Source of the DNA: Nitrosomonas sp. sh817
GTDB taxonomy: Bacteria > Pseudomonadota > Gammaproteobacteria > Burkholderiales > Nitrosomonadaceae
Reading direction: 5' to 3'
DNA length: 64,000 nt
Assembly (NCBI RefSeq): GCF_030908545.1
Contig: NZ_CP133083.1
Location: 2,923,691-2,987,690 of the forward strand
This document shows positions 52,077 through 60,542 of this stretch, piece by piece (position 1 is the first letter of the stretch; each line of letters opens with the position of its first letter). The position numbers were made by a program, and so were the translations under genes. The notes below the pieces were generated by a model that worked only from the letters and a program-made list of their open reading frames with translations, made no database searches and had not been told where the DNA came from.

Positions 52077-53360
52077 TTAATTACCAGAAACTGAAATCAT
52101 ACCGGCTGCAACGGTATTATTACTGCTTTCATCAATAATAATAAAACTGCCCGTTGCGTGGTTTCGCGCGTAATCATCGCAAACCAGCGGCAGTTGCACT
52201 TTTATCCCGACATGCGCGATGTCGTTCATTTTCAGTGAGCTCACCGTCTCACGATCCATGGTATTGACATCAACGCGATAATCAATTCTGCTGATCACCG
52301 TTTTTACAATGCGTGTCGTCTGTTTGATCAGATACTTGCGCGCGGTATCCAGCGGCTGTTCGGAAAGCCAGCAGAGCATGGCATTGAATTCTTTGGTAAC
52401 TTGAGGTGCGTCACTGGATTTGACCAACAAATCACCGCGTGAAATATCCAAATGATCTTCGATAGTCAGCGTAATTGACTGAGGCGCGAATGCTTCATCA
52501 ACAGGACCTTCATATTTGAGAATCTCTTTAATGCGGGATGTCAAACCCGACGGCAATACGGTGACTGAGTCGCCGGTACGGATCGAACCCGATTCAATGC
52601 GCCCCATGTAGCCGCGAAAATCATGCAATTCCTTGGTTTGCGGCCGGCATACCCACTGAACCGGAAACCGGAAATCATCACGATTGATGTCATCCTCGAT
52701 CGATACGGTTTCCAGCAAATCCATGAGTGTCGTGCCTTGATACCAATCGAGATGATCGCCACGTTCAACCACCATATCGCCGTTGAGCGCCGACATCGGA
52801 ATGTAATTAATATTCCGTAAATTGAGATTCACCGCAAAAGCCGAAAAATCCTCGCATATTTTTTCAAAAACCGCTTGCGAATAATCGACCAAATCCATTT
52901 TATTGACGGCGACCACCAAATGCGGAATACCCACTAAGCTTGCCAGGTATGCGTGGCGACGTGATTGCGTCAGCACACCCTTACGGGCGTCGATCAGAAT
53001 GACCGCCAGATTGGCGGTGGATGCTCCCGTTACCATGTTACGCGTGTACTGCTCATGGCCCGGCGTATCCGCAATGATAAATTTCCGTTTCGGTGTCGCA
53101 AAATAACGATAAGCCACGTCAATCGTAATCCCTTGCTCGCGCTCGGCTTGCAAGCCATCGGTCAACAGGGATAAATCAACACCTTGCAAACCGCGTTTAC
53201 GCGTGGTATTGGTAATGGATGTCAATTGGTCTTCAAAAATAGATTTTGAGTCGTGCAGCAGACGGCCGATCAGGGTGCTTTTGCCATCATCAACACTACC
53301 GGCCGTGATGAAGCGTAGTAATTCGGTTTGATCAAGCGATATTTTTTCAATGATCGACAT
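52077..53360 (-). CDS. cysN: Sulfate adenylyltransferase subunit 1 (GTPase) CysN
   Basis: The protein has 427 residues. Its EF-Tu-like GTPase motifs are GSVDDGKSTLIGRLLHDS (G1), DTPGHEQYTRNM (G3) and VNKMDLVDY (G4), with two beta-barrel domains behind. GTP hydrolysis drives APS formation by CysD. No APS-kinase (CysC) domain is fused, in keeping with the APS-type reductase in this operon. It is the last gene of the operon, 128 bases after cysD. Confidence 0.96.
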   Translation of the reverse strand: MSIIEKISLDQTELLRFITAGSVDDGKSTLIGRLLHDSKSIFEDQLTSITNTTRKRGLQGVDLSLLTDGLQAEREQGITIDVAYRYFATPKRKFIIADTPGHEQYTRNMVTGASTANLAVILIDARKGVLTQSRRHAYLASLVGIPHLVVAVNKMDLVDYSQAVFEKICEDFSAFAVNLNLRNINYIPMSALNGDMVVERGDHLDWYQGTTLMDLLETVSIEDDINRDDFRFPVQWVCRPQTKELHDFRGYMGRIESGSIRTGDSVTVLPSGLTSRIKEILKYEGPVDEAFAPQSITLTIEDHLDISRGDLLVKSSDAPQVTKEFNAMLCWLSEQPLDTARKYLIKQTTRIVKTVISRIDYRVDVNTMDRETVSSLKMNDIAHVGIKVQLPLVCDDYARNHATGSFIIIDESSNNTVAAGMISVSGN

Positions 53361-53488
53361 TTAGGTTTCCTTCGGAAAATCGTAGCGCGTAATATTAAAT
53401 TTCAAACAAGCCGTTCGATTTGTTAAGTATTAAAGTATTGAATTGATTGGCCGCAGGCCGGTCATCGGTTTCCGTTACTGCAACAATA

Positions 53489-54394
53489 CTAGAAATATCC
53501 TTCTTTTTTGCGCAATTCCATCGACGCTTCCGATGTTTGATCGTCCATCCGCGTAGCACCGCGCTCAGTAATCCGGGTCATTGCGGTCTCGGCGATAATC
53601 TCGTCCACGGTAGCCGCTTCCGATTCCACCGGACAAGTACAGCTCATATCGCCCACGGTACGGAACCGCACCATGATTTTTTCCGCTTGCTCGCCTGCCT
53701 GAGGTTGCACCAAATGGGATACGGGGAGTATCCCGGCATCGCGCCGGATGACATCGCGTTTATGCGCAAAATAAATACTCGGGACTTCCAGTTTTTCACG
53801 CGCAATATATTCCCAAACATCCAATTCCGTCCAATTACTGATGGGAAAAACCCGGATATTTTCGCTCGGATGCGTGCGGGTGTTATAAATGTCCCATAAT
53901 TCCGGGCGCTGATTTTTTGGATCCCACTGCCCAAACTCATCCCGGAAAGAAAAAATCCGCTCTTTCGCGCGCGCTTTTTCTTCATCCCGGCGCGCGCCGC
54001 CGATGCACGCATCAAATTTGAATTCGGCAATGGCATCCAGCAGCGTGACCGACTGAAACGCATTCCGGCTCTGTGTTTCCGAACGCAATACCACACGACC
54101 CTTCTTGATCGAATCTTCCATACTGCGTACGATCAAGCGTTCACCCAATTGCTTCGCGCGATAATCGCGAAACTCGATAACCTCGGGAAAATTGTGCTCG
54201 GTATCGATATGCATGAGCGGAAAAGGAAAGCGGCCGGGGCGAAACGCTTTTTCTGCCAGTCTTAACAACACGATCGAATCCTTACCGCCGGAAAACAGCA
54301 GTACCGGATTGGCACACTCTGCCGCCACTTCACGCATGATATGAATCGCTTCGCTTTCCAACGCGTCAAGATGGGTAAATGTGTGATGACTCAT
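53489..54394 (-). CDS. cysD: Sulfate adenylyltransferase subunit 2 CysD
   Basis: The protein has 301 residues from ATG 54394 (GAGAG upstream; an ATG at 54427 is less likely). It shows the PP-loop motif PVLLFSGGKDSIVLLRLAEKA and the family blocks FPLMHIDTEHNFPEVIEFRD and GGARRDEEKARAKERIFSFRD. It forms APS from sulfate and ATP with CysN. Confidence 0.96.
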   Translation of the reverse strand: MSHHTFTHLDALESEAIHIMREVAAECANPVLLFSGGKDSIVLLRLAEKAFRPGRFPFPLMHIDTEHNFPEVIEFRDYRAKQLGERLIVRSMEDSIKKGRVVLRSETQSRNAFQSVTLLDAIAEFKFDACIGGARRDEEKARAKERIFSFRDEFGQWDPKNQRPELWDIYNTRTHPSENIRVFPISNWTELDVWEYIAREKLEVPSIYFAHKRDVIRRDAGILPVSHLVQPQAGEQAEKIMVRFRTVGDMSCTCPVESEAATVDEIIAETAMTRITERGATRMDDQTSEASMELRKKEGYF

Positions 54395-54470
54395 TATTTT
54401 TTCTCTCAACTGATAAAAATGGATCATTTCTGATTAGATTGCAGCAAAGATTTACCACAATCCAATCCGA

Positions 54471-55169
54471 TTATTTTAATGGAATGACTTTCCCGGTATG
54501 CAGTCCGCACTCCTTGGTTTCCGGCGCTTCCCACCACCACCGTCCGGAACGGATATCTTCACCAGGCGTGACTGAGCGTGTACACGGCGCACAACCGATA
54601 CTGGGATAGAACTTATCATGCAGCGCGTTATACGGTACTTCAAAGTGTTTGAGATATTGCCAGACCTCCGCATTGGACCATTCCAGCAACGGGTTTACCT
54701 TTTGCATGCGGTTATCCATATCATAAGCCGAAACCTTCAAACCGATCCGGGTAGCCGCTTGCTCACGGCGAATTCCTGTTACCCAGGCGCGCTTACCTTG
54801 CAAGGCGCGTCGCAATGGCTCGACTTTACGCATATGACAGCATGCTTTGCGCAATTCGATACTTTCATAAAAGCCGTTAACGCCATGCTCCGCAACATAG
54901 GATTCAACTTGTTTGACATTCGGAAAAAAAATACGTAGCGGCTTTTTGTATTTATTTCTCACAGTTTGCATCAAGTCGTAGGTTTCTTGCGGCAAACGGC
55001 CGGTATCCAGACTGAACATTTCGATATCCAGTTGAAAACGTTCAATGATATCGGTTAACACCATGTCTTCCGCGCCCAAACTATTGGCAAACGTAACGGG
55101 GGCAAAATCAGTGATGGTTTCAGTCAAAACTGCCACAACCTGATCAATTTTTTCCTGTAATTCAGTCAT
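54471..55169 (-). CDS. cysH: Assimilatory APS reductase (CysH family)
   Basis: The protein has 232 residues. Cys pairs at RKACCHMRKVEPL and IGCAPCTRSV give the four ligands (CC...CxxC) of the 4Fe-4S cluster that marks adenylylsulfate (APS) reductases rather than PAPS reductases. MFSLDTGRLPQETYDLM is the PP-loop-like region. It reduces APS to sulfite with thioredoxin. It overlaps the DUF934 gene by 8 bases. Confidence 0.94.
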   Translation of the reverse strand: MTELQEKIDQVVAVLTETITDFAPVTFANSLGAEDMVLTDIIERFQLDIEMFSLDTGRLPQETYDLMQTVRNKYKKPLRIFFPNVKQVESYVAEHGVNGFYESIELRKACCHMRKVEPLRRALQGKRAWVTGIRREQAATRIGLKVSAYDMDNRMQKVNPLLEWSNAEVWQYLKHFEVPYNALHDKFYPSIGCAPCTRSVTPGEDIRSGRWWWEAPETKECGLHTGKVIPLK

Positions 55170-55701
55170 TCACTTTGTCCGCAGCCGGATTACCCTGACG
55201 ATTCACACGCCGGAACAATGGCAATTTCTGATCGATAGCCGTTTGATAAACCTCGGAAAAATCACTCAACCCTTTCAATGCCTCTTCAATGCTTCGATCC
55301 GGGCGTGTTGCAAAAGCATCAAAACCGACACGCCGCATGTAAAACAACTGATCGCGCAATACATCACCGATGGCGCGTAATTCTCCGCTATAACCCAGAC
55401 GGGCGCGCAAGTTGTAAGCAGTCGAATAACCGCGCCCATCGGAAAATTTAGGGAAATCGACTGCAATTACCGAGAATTTTTGAATGTCGTCCTTCAATTC
55501 CTCGGGGCGTTCGTCACTGGCCAACCATACCCCGATTTCCGGGCGTTGTTGCAATGTTTCGCGCTGCGCTTGCCAGACTTTCAAAGGAACGATGATCTTT
55601 CCCGGTGCAACGGCAACATCCTCGGGCGTTTGATCCGCTTCCAGCCGCAATACGGCCCAATCATCCGTCACGATGGTTTTATTTTTAATGATCGCGCCCA
55701 T
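55162..55701 (-). CDS. DUF934 protein of the sulfite-reductase operon
   Basis: The protein has 179 residues. DUF934 features include VALRLEADQ-like N-terminus, IAVDFPKFSDGRGYSTAYNLRARLGYSGELRAIGDVLRDQLFYMRRVGFDAF. The family is found next to cysI in many proteobacteria and is thought to support sulfite reduction, but its biochemistry is not established. It overlaps cysI by one base and cysH by 8. Confidence 0.92.
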   Translation of the reverse strand: MGAIIKNKTIVTDDWAVLRLEADQTPEDVAVAPGKIIVPLKVWQAQRETLQQRPEIGVWLASDERPEELKDDIQKFSVIAVDFPKFSDGRGYSTAYNLRARLGYSGELRAIGDVLRDQLFYMRRVGFDAFATRPDRSIEEALKGLSDFSEVYQTAIDQKLPLFRRVNRQGNPAADKVND

Positions 55702-57440
55702 TAGAACCTCGGTGAATAGTAGGGAATGTCATATTGCGCGGGTACCACGGCATGCGGATCCGTCACTTCTTCCTGCGCGACAAATTCCGATGCATACACA
55801 TGGTCTTTGAAAGGCGCATGGCCGATGCGGCGCACCGTGTCAATAAAGCGCTCCCCGTCGACGCGCTCGCGCTGATACACTTGGATCAAGCGTTCAATCA
55901 CTTCCGGAACTTGATAAAAGGTAAATGACGGACCGAGAATCTTACCAATGGAACTGTCGTTGCCCTCCGATCCGCCGATCGATACTTGATACCATTCGTC
56001 GTGATCTTTCTTTTCCACGCCGGTTATCCCGATATTGCCGATATGGTGCTGCCCGCAAGCATTGACACAACCGGAAATATTGATTGAAATTTCACCGATG
56101 TCATACAAATAATCCAGATCTTCGAAGCGCTCGGCAATCAACTTCGTCAACGGAATTGAACGGGCATTGGCCAGCGTGCAGAACTCCGCGCCCGGACAAC
56201 TGATCATGTCGGTCAACATACCGATATTCGGTGTCGTCAATTCGTAGCGGGTCGCTTCTTGCCACAGGCTGATCAAATCCTTTTGCCGGACATCCGCCAG
56301 AACTAAATTTTGTTTATGCGTAATACGCAATTCGCCGAAGCTGTAACGGTTCGCCAAATCGGCAACCGCGTCCATCTGTTCTGCGGTGGCATCTCCCGGC
56401 GCATTGCCCGGCTTCTTCAACGACAAAACCACAATGGCGTAACCGGGAACCCGGTGCGGCATGACATTTTTCGCCAGCCAATGCGAGAAAGACCGGCTGT
56501 CCGCTTTAAATTCGTTCAATCTCGAATCGTGGTCAGGTAATGTCTCATACGCCGGATCGACAAAGAACGACGCGACACGATTGACCTCTTCGATCGTCAA
56601 AGTGCCCGGACCGTCTTGGATATCGGCCCAATCGGCCTCAACCTGGCGTTTGAATTCATCAATCCCTAACGCTTTTACCAGAATTTTGATACGCGCTTTA
56701 TATTTGTTGTCCCGGCGGCCATATTGGTTATATATCCGCAAAATCGATTCGACGTAGGTCAATACATGTTGCCACGGCAAGAAGTCCCGGATTTCACTAC
56801 CGATAATCGGGGTACGGCCCAATCCGCCACCGACCAGTACGCGGAATCCAATTTCGCCTTGCGCATTTTTGGTCACGGCCAAACCGATGTCGTGCGCGTA
56901 TATCGCAGCGCGGTCATCTTTGGCGCCGCTGATGGCTATTTTAAATTTGCGCGGCAAATAGGCAAATTCCGGATTGAACGTACTCCACTGACGCAGAATC
57001 TCGGCATAGGGCCGTGGATCGATGATCTCATCGGGCGCCACGCCGGCAAATTCATCCGAGGTAATATTACGCACACAATTTCCTGAAGTTTGTATCCCGT
57101 GCATTTCCACCGATGCCAGATCCGCCAGAATATCCGGCGTGTCTTCCAGTTTCAACCAATTGAACTGAATATTCTGGCGCGTCGTAAAATGGCCGTAGCC
57201 ACGGTCGTATTTGCGCGCAATATGCGCGAACATGCGCATTTGCTTCGAAGAGATCAAGCCATACGGTACCGCGATGCGCAGCATATAGCCGTGAATTTGC
57301 ATATACAGCCCATTCTGCAAACGCAAAGGAATAAACTCCTCCTCCTTTAATTCACCGGAAAGGCGGCGGCGTACCTGATCACGGTATTGATTAACCCGTT
57401 CATTAACGATTGTTTGATCATATTCATCATAACGATACAT
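55701..57440 (-). CDS. cysI: Sulfite reductase hemoprotein CysI
   Basis: The protein has 579 residues. The siroheme/4Fe-4S cysteines are visible as ISCPGAEFC (C-x5-C) and SGCVNACGQHH (C-x3-C). Substrate/siroheme arginine regions include RKYDRGYGHFTTRQNIQFNW. It reduces sulfite to sulfide by six electrons. No cysJ flavoprotein is present, so a ferredoxin or other reductase probably feeds it. It lies 43 bases after the small leader gene. Confidence 0.94.
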   Translation of the reverse strand: MYRYDEYDQTIVNERVNQYRDQVRRRLSGELKEEEFIPLRLQNGLYMQIHGYMLRIAVPYGLISSKQMRMFAHIARKYDRGYGHFTTRQNIQFNWLKLEDTPDILADLASVEMHGIQTSGNCVRNITSDEFAGVAPDEIIDPRPYAEILRQWSTFNPEFAYLPRKFKIAISGAKDDRAAIYAHDIGLAVTKNAQGEIGFRVLVGGGLGRTPIIGSEIRDFLPWQHVLTYVESILRIYNQYGRRDNKYKARIKILVKALGIDEFKRQVEADWADIQDGPGTLTIEEVNRVASFFVDPAYETLPDHDSRLNEFKADSRSFSHWLAKNVMPHRVPGYAIVVLSLKKPGNAPGDATAEQMDAVADLANRYSFGELRITHKQNLVLADVRQKDLISLWQEATRYELTTPNIGMLTDMISCPGAEFCTLANARSIPLTKLIAERFEDLDYLYDIGEISINISGCVNACGQHHIGNIGITGVEKKDHDEWYQVSIGGSEGNDSSIGKILGPSFTFYQVPEVIERLIQVYQRERVDGERFIDTVRRIGHAPFKDHVYASEFVAQEEVTDPHAVVPAQYDIPYYSPRF

Positions 57441-57483
57441 AGTTGTTTTCCTTACTAAGGATTCAAAAAGTTAGGACTAAGGG

Positions 57484-57714
57484 TTAACTGCTCTCGTTAC
57501 TATAGGTTTTGGACGCCGGTAGTTTTAGCGCGGCATCCAGCGGAAATTTGGCGCCGTATTTCATGATATGGTCGACATCATCATCTTCATCATGCCTTAA
57601 TGCCATCCCGATGTAGGCATGCTCGCCGGATTGACCGACTACAATGCCGATCCGCCCGCCACAACCATTAAACCAGGTTACCTGTTTAGGCTTATTCTCA
57701 ATATTTGTGCTCAT
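57484..57714 (-). CDS. Small protein leading the cys operon, function unknown
   Basis: The protein has 76 residues: MSTNIENKPKQVTWFNGCGGRIGIVVGQ opens it (given here by its features: a GCGG loop and GIVV strand), followed by YIGMALRHDEDDDVDHIMKYGAKFP. I recognise no named domain. It sits first in the operon, 43 bases before cysI and divergent from cysB, so a role tied to sulfite reduction or its regulation is plausible but unproven. The single Cys is in the GCGG loop. Confidence 0.65.
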   Translation of the reverse strand: MSTNIENKPKQVTWFNGCGGRIGIVVGQSGEHAYIGMALRHDEDDDVDHIMKYGAKFPLDAALKLPASKTYSNESS

Positions 57715-58069
57715 CTCAATCCTTGTTTGTTAACTGATTGCAGTATTATTCTTTTTATTCGATTGTAATGAACAATCGAGGGAAAATTCATCAAATTGCT
57801 TCCGCGCCACAACATTGCGCGGATGAAATCCGGCATTTTACCAAAAAAATGAACCCCCAATGCGATGGATCTCTCATCGGAACGGGCCGCGCCGCTTTCA
57901 AAACAAACCGCTTCAAGCTTATCCGGAAAGCAACTACAGAAAATTTACAATCAGTTATATTCTTATTGTCTTTTTAATCGGGCAGCATCATAACAATTCA
58001 TTTTTATAATTCAAAATAATATTATATTAGACAGATATAATTTTTTATTATTACTGAGTACCATCGATC
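57715..58069. other. 355-bp cys/cysB divergent control region
   Basis: No convincing gene is present. A 7-bp inverted repeat CGATTGT-N5-ACAATCG (57760-57778) lies 46 bp upstream of the small leader gene. The cysB-proximal 100 bp is very AT-rich, with TATAAT about 35 bp before the cysB ATG. CysB sites are too degenerate to assign by eye. Confidence 0.5.
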
Positions 58070-59005
58070 ATGAAATTACAGCAACTCCGTTACTTGTGCG
58101 AAACGGCCAATCACAATATGAACCTTTCCCGGGCCGCCAAGAATCTGCATACCTCGCAACCCGCCATCAGTAAGCAAATTCAGTTGCTGGAAGAAGAGCT
58201 CGGCGTCGAAATTTTTCTGCGCAACGGCAAGCGCATCGTCCGCATCACCCCGCCCGGCGAACAAATCATTAAAATCGCAACGCGAATGCTTCGTGACGCG
58301 GACAACTTGAAACGGATCGCCCAGGAATTCACCGACGAAGCCGGCGGCACTTTAACCATCGCTACGACCCATACCCAAGCACGCTATGCGCTGCCGCCCG
58401 TGATAAAACGCTTCACTGCGCGCTATCCCAAGGTCAAATTGATTCTACGGCAAGGCAATCCGATGCAAATTTCATCATTGGTATCATCCGGAGAAGCGGA
58501 TATTGCGATTGCGACCGAAGCGATCGAGCATTTTCAAGAGCTCGTCATGCTGCCTTGCTACGAATGGAACCGCTGCGTCGTGGCGCCGCCGAAACATCCG
58601 CTGCTGAAACTGAAAAAACTCACGTTGGAAGCAATCAATCAATATCCGATTATCACTTACGATTTTGCCTTTACCGGACGTTCAAAAATCAACCAAGCAT
58701 TTGCCAACAAGGGATTGGAACCCAACGTCGTACTCACCGCCATCGACTCCGATGTCATCAAGACTTACGTGGAATTAGGGTTAGGAATCGGGATTCTGGC
58801 CAACATGGCTTTCGATGCCAAACGGGACAAAAATCTCAAGTCGATCGACGCCAGCCACCTGTTTGAACCGAGCACGACGCGCATCGGCATCAGCCGCAAC
58901 AGCTATATCCGCGGTTATGTTTTCGATTTTATCGAAATGTTCGCACCGCATCTCGATCATGCCACGATCCAGGCAAAACTCAAAAACCCTCAACCCGGAA
59001 ATTAA
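58070..59005 (+). CDS. cysB: LysR-type regulator CysB
   Basis: The protein has 311 residues. It opens with MKLQQLRYLCETANHNMNLSRAAKNL, a CysB/Cbl-type N-terminus (winged helix about 1-60, TSQPAISKQIQLLEEELGVEIFLRNGKR). The effector domain contains TTHTQARYALPPVIKRF and FTGRSKINQAF, typical of the O-acetylserine/sulfate-sensing CysB branch. Divergent from the cysI operon, it most likely controls it. Its TAA stop is the first three bases of repeat copy D. Confidence 0.94.
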   Translation: MKLQQLRYLCETANHNMNLSRAAKNLHTSQPAISKQIQLLEEELGVEIFLRNGKRIVRITPPGEQIIKIATRMLRDADNLKRIAQEFTDEAGGTLTIATTHTQARYALPPVIKRFTARYPKVKLILRQGNPMQISSLVSSGEADIAIATEAIEHFQELVMLPCYEWNRCVVAPPKHPLLKLKKLTLEAINQYPIITYDFAFTGRSKINQAFANKGLEPNVVLTAIDSDVIKTYVELGLGIGILANMAFDAKRDKNLKSIDASHLFEPSTTRIGISRNSYIRGYVFDFIEMFAPHLDHATIQAKLKNPQPGN

Positions 59006-59151
59006 GGAAACGCTGATTAATTCGGCGAACGAGAGGAAGCACGAGGCGCACGGAACGCAGCAACCTAGACATATCAATAAGATAGGCGAGGATGCGAGTA
59101 CCGCGCAACGAAGTGATTCACTCGTGCAGTCAATTAATCAGCGTTTCCTTA
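59003..59151 (+). repeat. MITE-like repeat family 1, copy D
   Basis: The element is 149 bp with a perfect 20-bp terminal inverted repeat TAAGGAAACGCTGATTAATT / AATTAATCAGCGTTTCCTTA. The interior matches copy C (GCGCACGGAACGCA, GACATATCAATAAGATAGGCGAG, GAGTACCGCGCAACGAAG). Both ends double as stop codons: TAA for cysB at 59003-59005, and the complement of TTA at 59149-59151 for the converging phosphatase gene. Confidence 0.93.
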
Positions 59152-59688
59152 ACGAGGCAGCACGTAATGCCGGTATTCACAATTGCCAACATGAATATCG
59201 CGCAACTGCGCGTCCTCAATACCGCCCTCGAAATGGGCGATAAAAACCCGCATGGTCTCTTCATGTGCAACCACCAGCAGCGTTTCATCTCGCTGAACGC
59301 ACAGCCAGTCGATAAAACGCAACACCCGCAGCTTGTGATCCAGCAACGATTCACCGCCATTTATCCGAGCGCGTAGCGGATCATGATCAATTGCCGCAAA
59401 GTAATCCGCCACTGGCTGACTTTCAAAACCCGAACGAATGTCGGCCAAATCGTCATGCACCTCAATCGGAACGGCGTGATAGCGATTTACGATCTCCGCC
59501 GTTTGCCGGGTACGCGGCAACGGAGAAACCAAAATACGGCTCAAAGCTACATCTCGTAATCGCAGCGCCGCGGTTTCCGCCTGCACAATCCCCGTTTCGG
59601 TCAAATACACATTACGAGCCGGATCGTCGTTACATAATCCCAGATCATTATAATTCGTACGCCCGTGGCGCATGCAGTAAAAATCCAT
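59149..59688 (-). CDS. Histidine phosphatase family protein (phosphoglycerate-mutase-like)
   Basis: The protein has 179 residues. The RHG motif with catalytic His is in CMRHGRTNYND near the start. VSPLPRTRQTAEI, ADIRSGFESQP and the second His in VVAHEETMRVFIAHF follow. Members dephosphorylate sugars, nucleotides or proteins, and the substrate cannot be told from sequence. Its stop codon is provided by the end of repeat copy D. The start ATG follows AAGGGGGATACC. Confidence 0.88.
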   Translation of the reverse strand: MDFYCMRHGRTNYNDLGLCNDDPARNVYLTETGIVQAETAALRLRDVALSRILVSPLPRTRQTAEIVNRYHAVPIEVHDDLADIRSGFESQPVADYFAAIDHDPLRARINGGESLLDHKLRVLRFIDWLCVQRDETLLVVAHEETMRVFIAHFEGGIEDAQLRDIHVGNCEYRHYVLPR

Positions 59689-59880
59689 GGTATCCCCCTT
59701 AATTAGTATTTTCTGATCCAGAACCCTGAGATCTGAGATAGCGCCTGGTTCCTTAGCACAACAGTATTCAAACGTTATTTCATTGAATAAGCATTATTAT
59801 TTTTCGATATTCCCAGTGCGCATTGACACACCCACCTATCGACCGTATATTTCACAGCACTATTAAGAATACGATTAATC

Positions 59881-60129
59881 ATGATTACAGCCAACGATTT
59901 AAAAACCAAAGGGATCGCCTGCGTGGAAGAAAGTCTGGCGGATAAAACGGAAGACGTCATCACCGTGCGCGGCAAAGAGTGTTACGTCGTAATGAAAATC
60001 GAGCAATACCATTATTTGCGGGAAATGGAACTGGAAGCCGCTCTGCACGAAGCGCGACGCGACATGGCAAGCGGCCAATTCAGCAAGGACACAGTCGATC
60101 AGCACGTTGAAGATACTTTCGCCAAATGA
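59881..60129 (+). CDS. Phd/YefM-type antitoxin
   Basis: The protein has 82 residues. The N-terminal part (MITANDLKTKGIACVEESL, then VITVRGKECYVVMKIEQYHYLREMELE) fits the Phd/YefM DNA-binding fold, and the charged C-terminal helix fits toxin binding. It overlaps the downstream toxin gene (ATGA), as toxin-antitoxin pairs usually do. It probably represses the pair. Confidence 0.85.
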   Translation: MITANDLKTKGIACVEESLADKTEDVITVRGKECYVVMKIEQYHYLREMELEAALHEARRDMASGQFSKDTVDQHVEDTFAK

Positions 60130-60404
60130 GCTACACGCTCATTTTTACCGACAGCTACAAAAAACGCGCCCGCCGCTTCGCGCAAAAACACCCGGAACTT
60201 AAAGAACCCTACCGCAAAGTGCTGGAGTTGCTCAGCTACAACCCTTTTCACCCTTCGCTGAGAATCCATGCGCTTTCAGGCAAATTGACCGGATTGCATT
60301 CGGTATCGATCAATCTCAGTTACCGCATCACGTTGGAAATCATGATTACTGAAAAAGAAATCATTCTGGTGAATGCCGGCAGTCATGAGGAGATACTAAA
60401 ATAG
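60126..60404 (+). CDS. RelE/ParE-superfamily toxin (YafQ-like)
   Basis: The protein has 92 residues. The RelE/ParE fold is suggested by FTDSYKKRARRFAQKHPELKEPYRKVLELL, LRIHALSGKLTGLHSVSINLSYRITLEIMI and EIILVNAGSHEEIL. Members are mRNA interferases or gyrase poisons; the type cannot be settled here. It overlaps its antitoxin gene by four bases. Confidence 0.85.
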   Translation: MSYTLIFTDSYKKRARRFAQKHPELKEPYRKVLELLSYNPFHPSLRIHALSGKLTGLHSVSINLSYRITLEIMITEKEIILVNAGSHEEILK

Positions 60405-60542
60405 GATAGGAACTCCGATTTGTGTCAATACACTCCAATTTCATCTTAATATAAAGTGTGCTGCTATCATACCAACTAAAAGTAATATATCATGGTATTT
60501 TTGACAAATTAAGTCATTTTATTCAATTTAGAAGGCAAGACC

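Noticed and set aside
57738..57977. 79-residue open frame in the cysI/cysB gap
   Set aside because: It has no ribosome site or recognisable domain, and its composition resembles intergenic DNA. It lies in the divergent promoter region.
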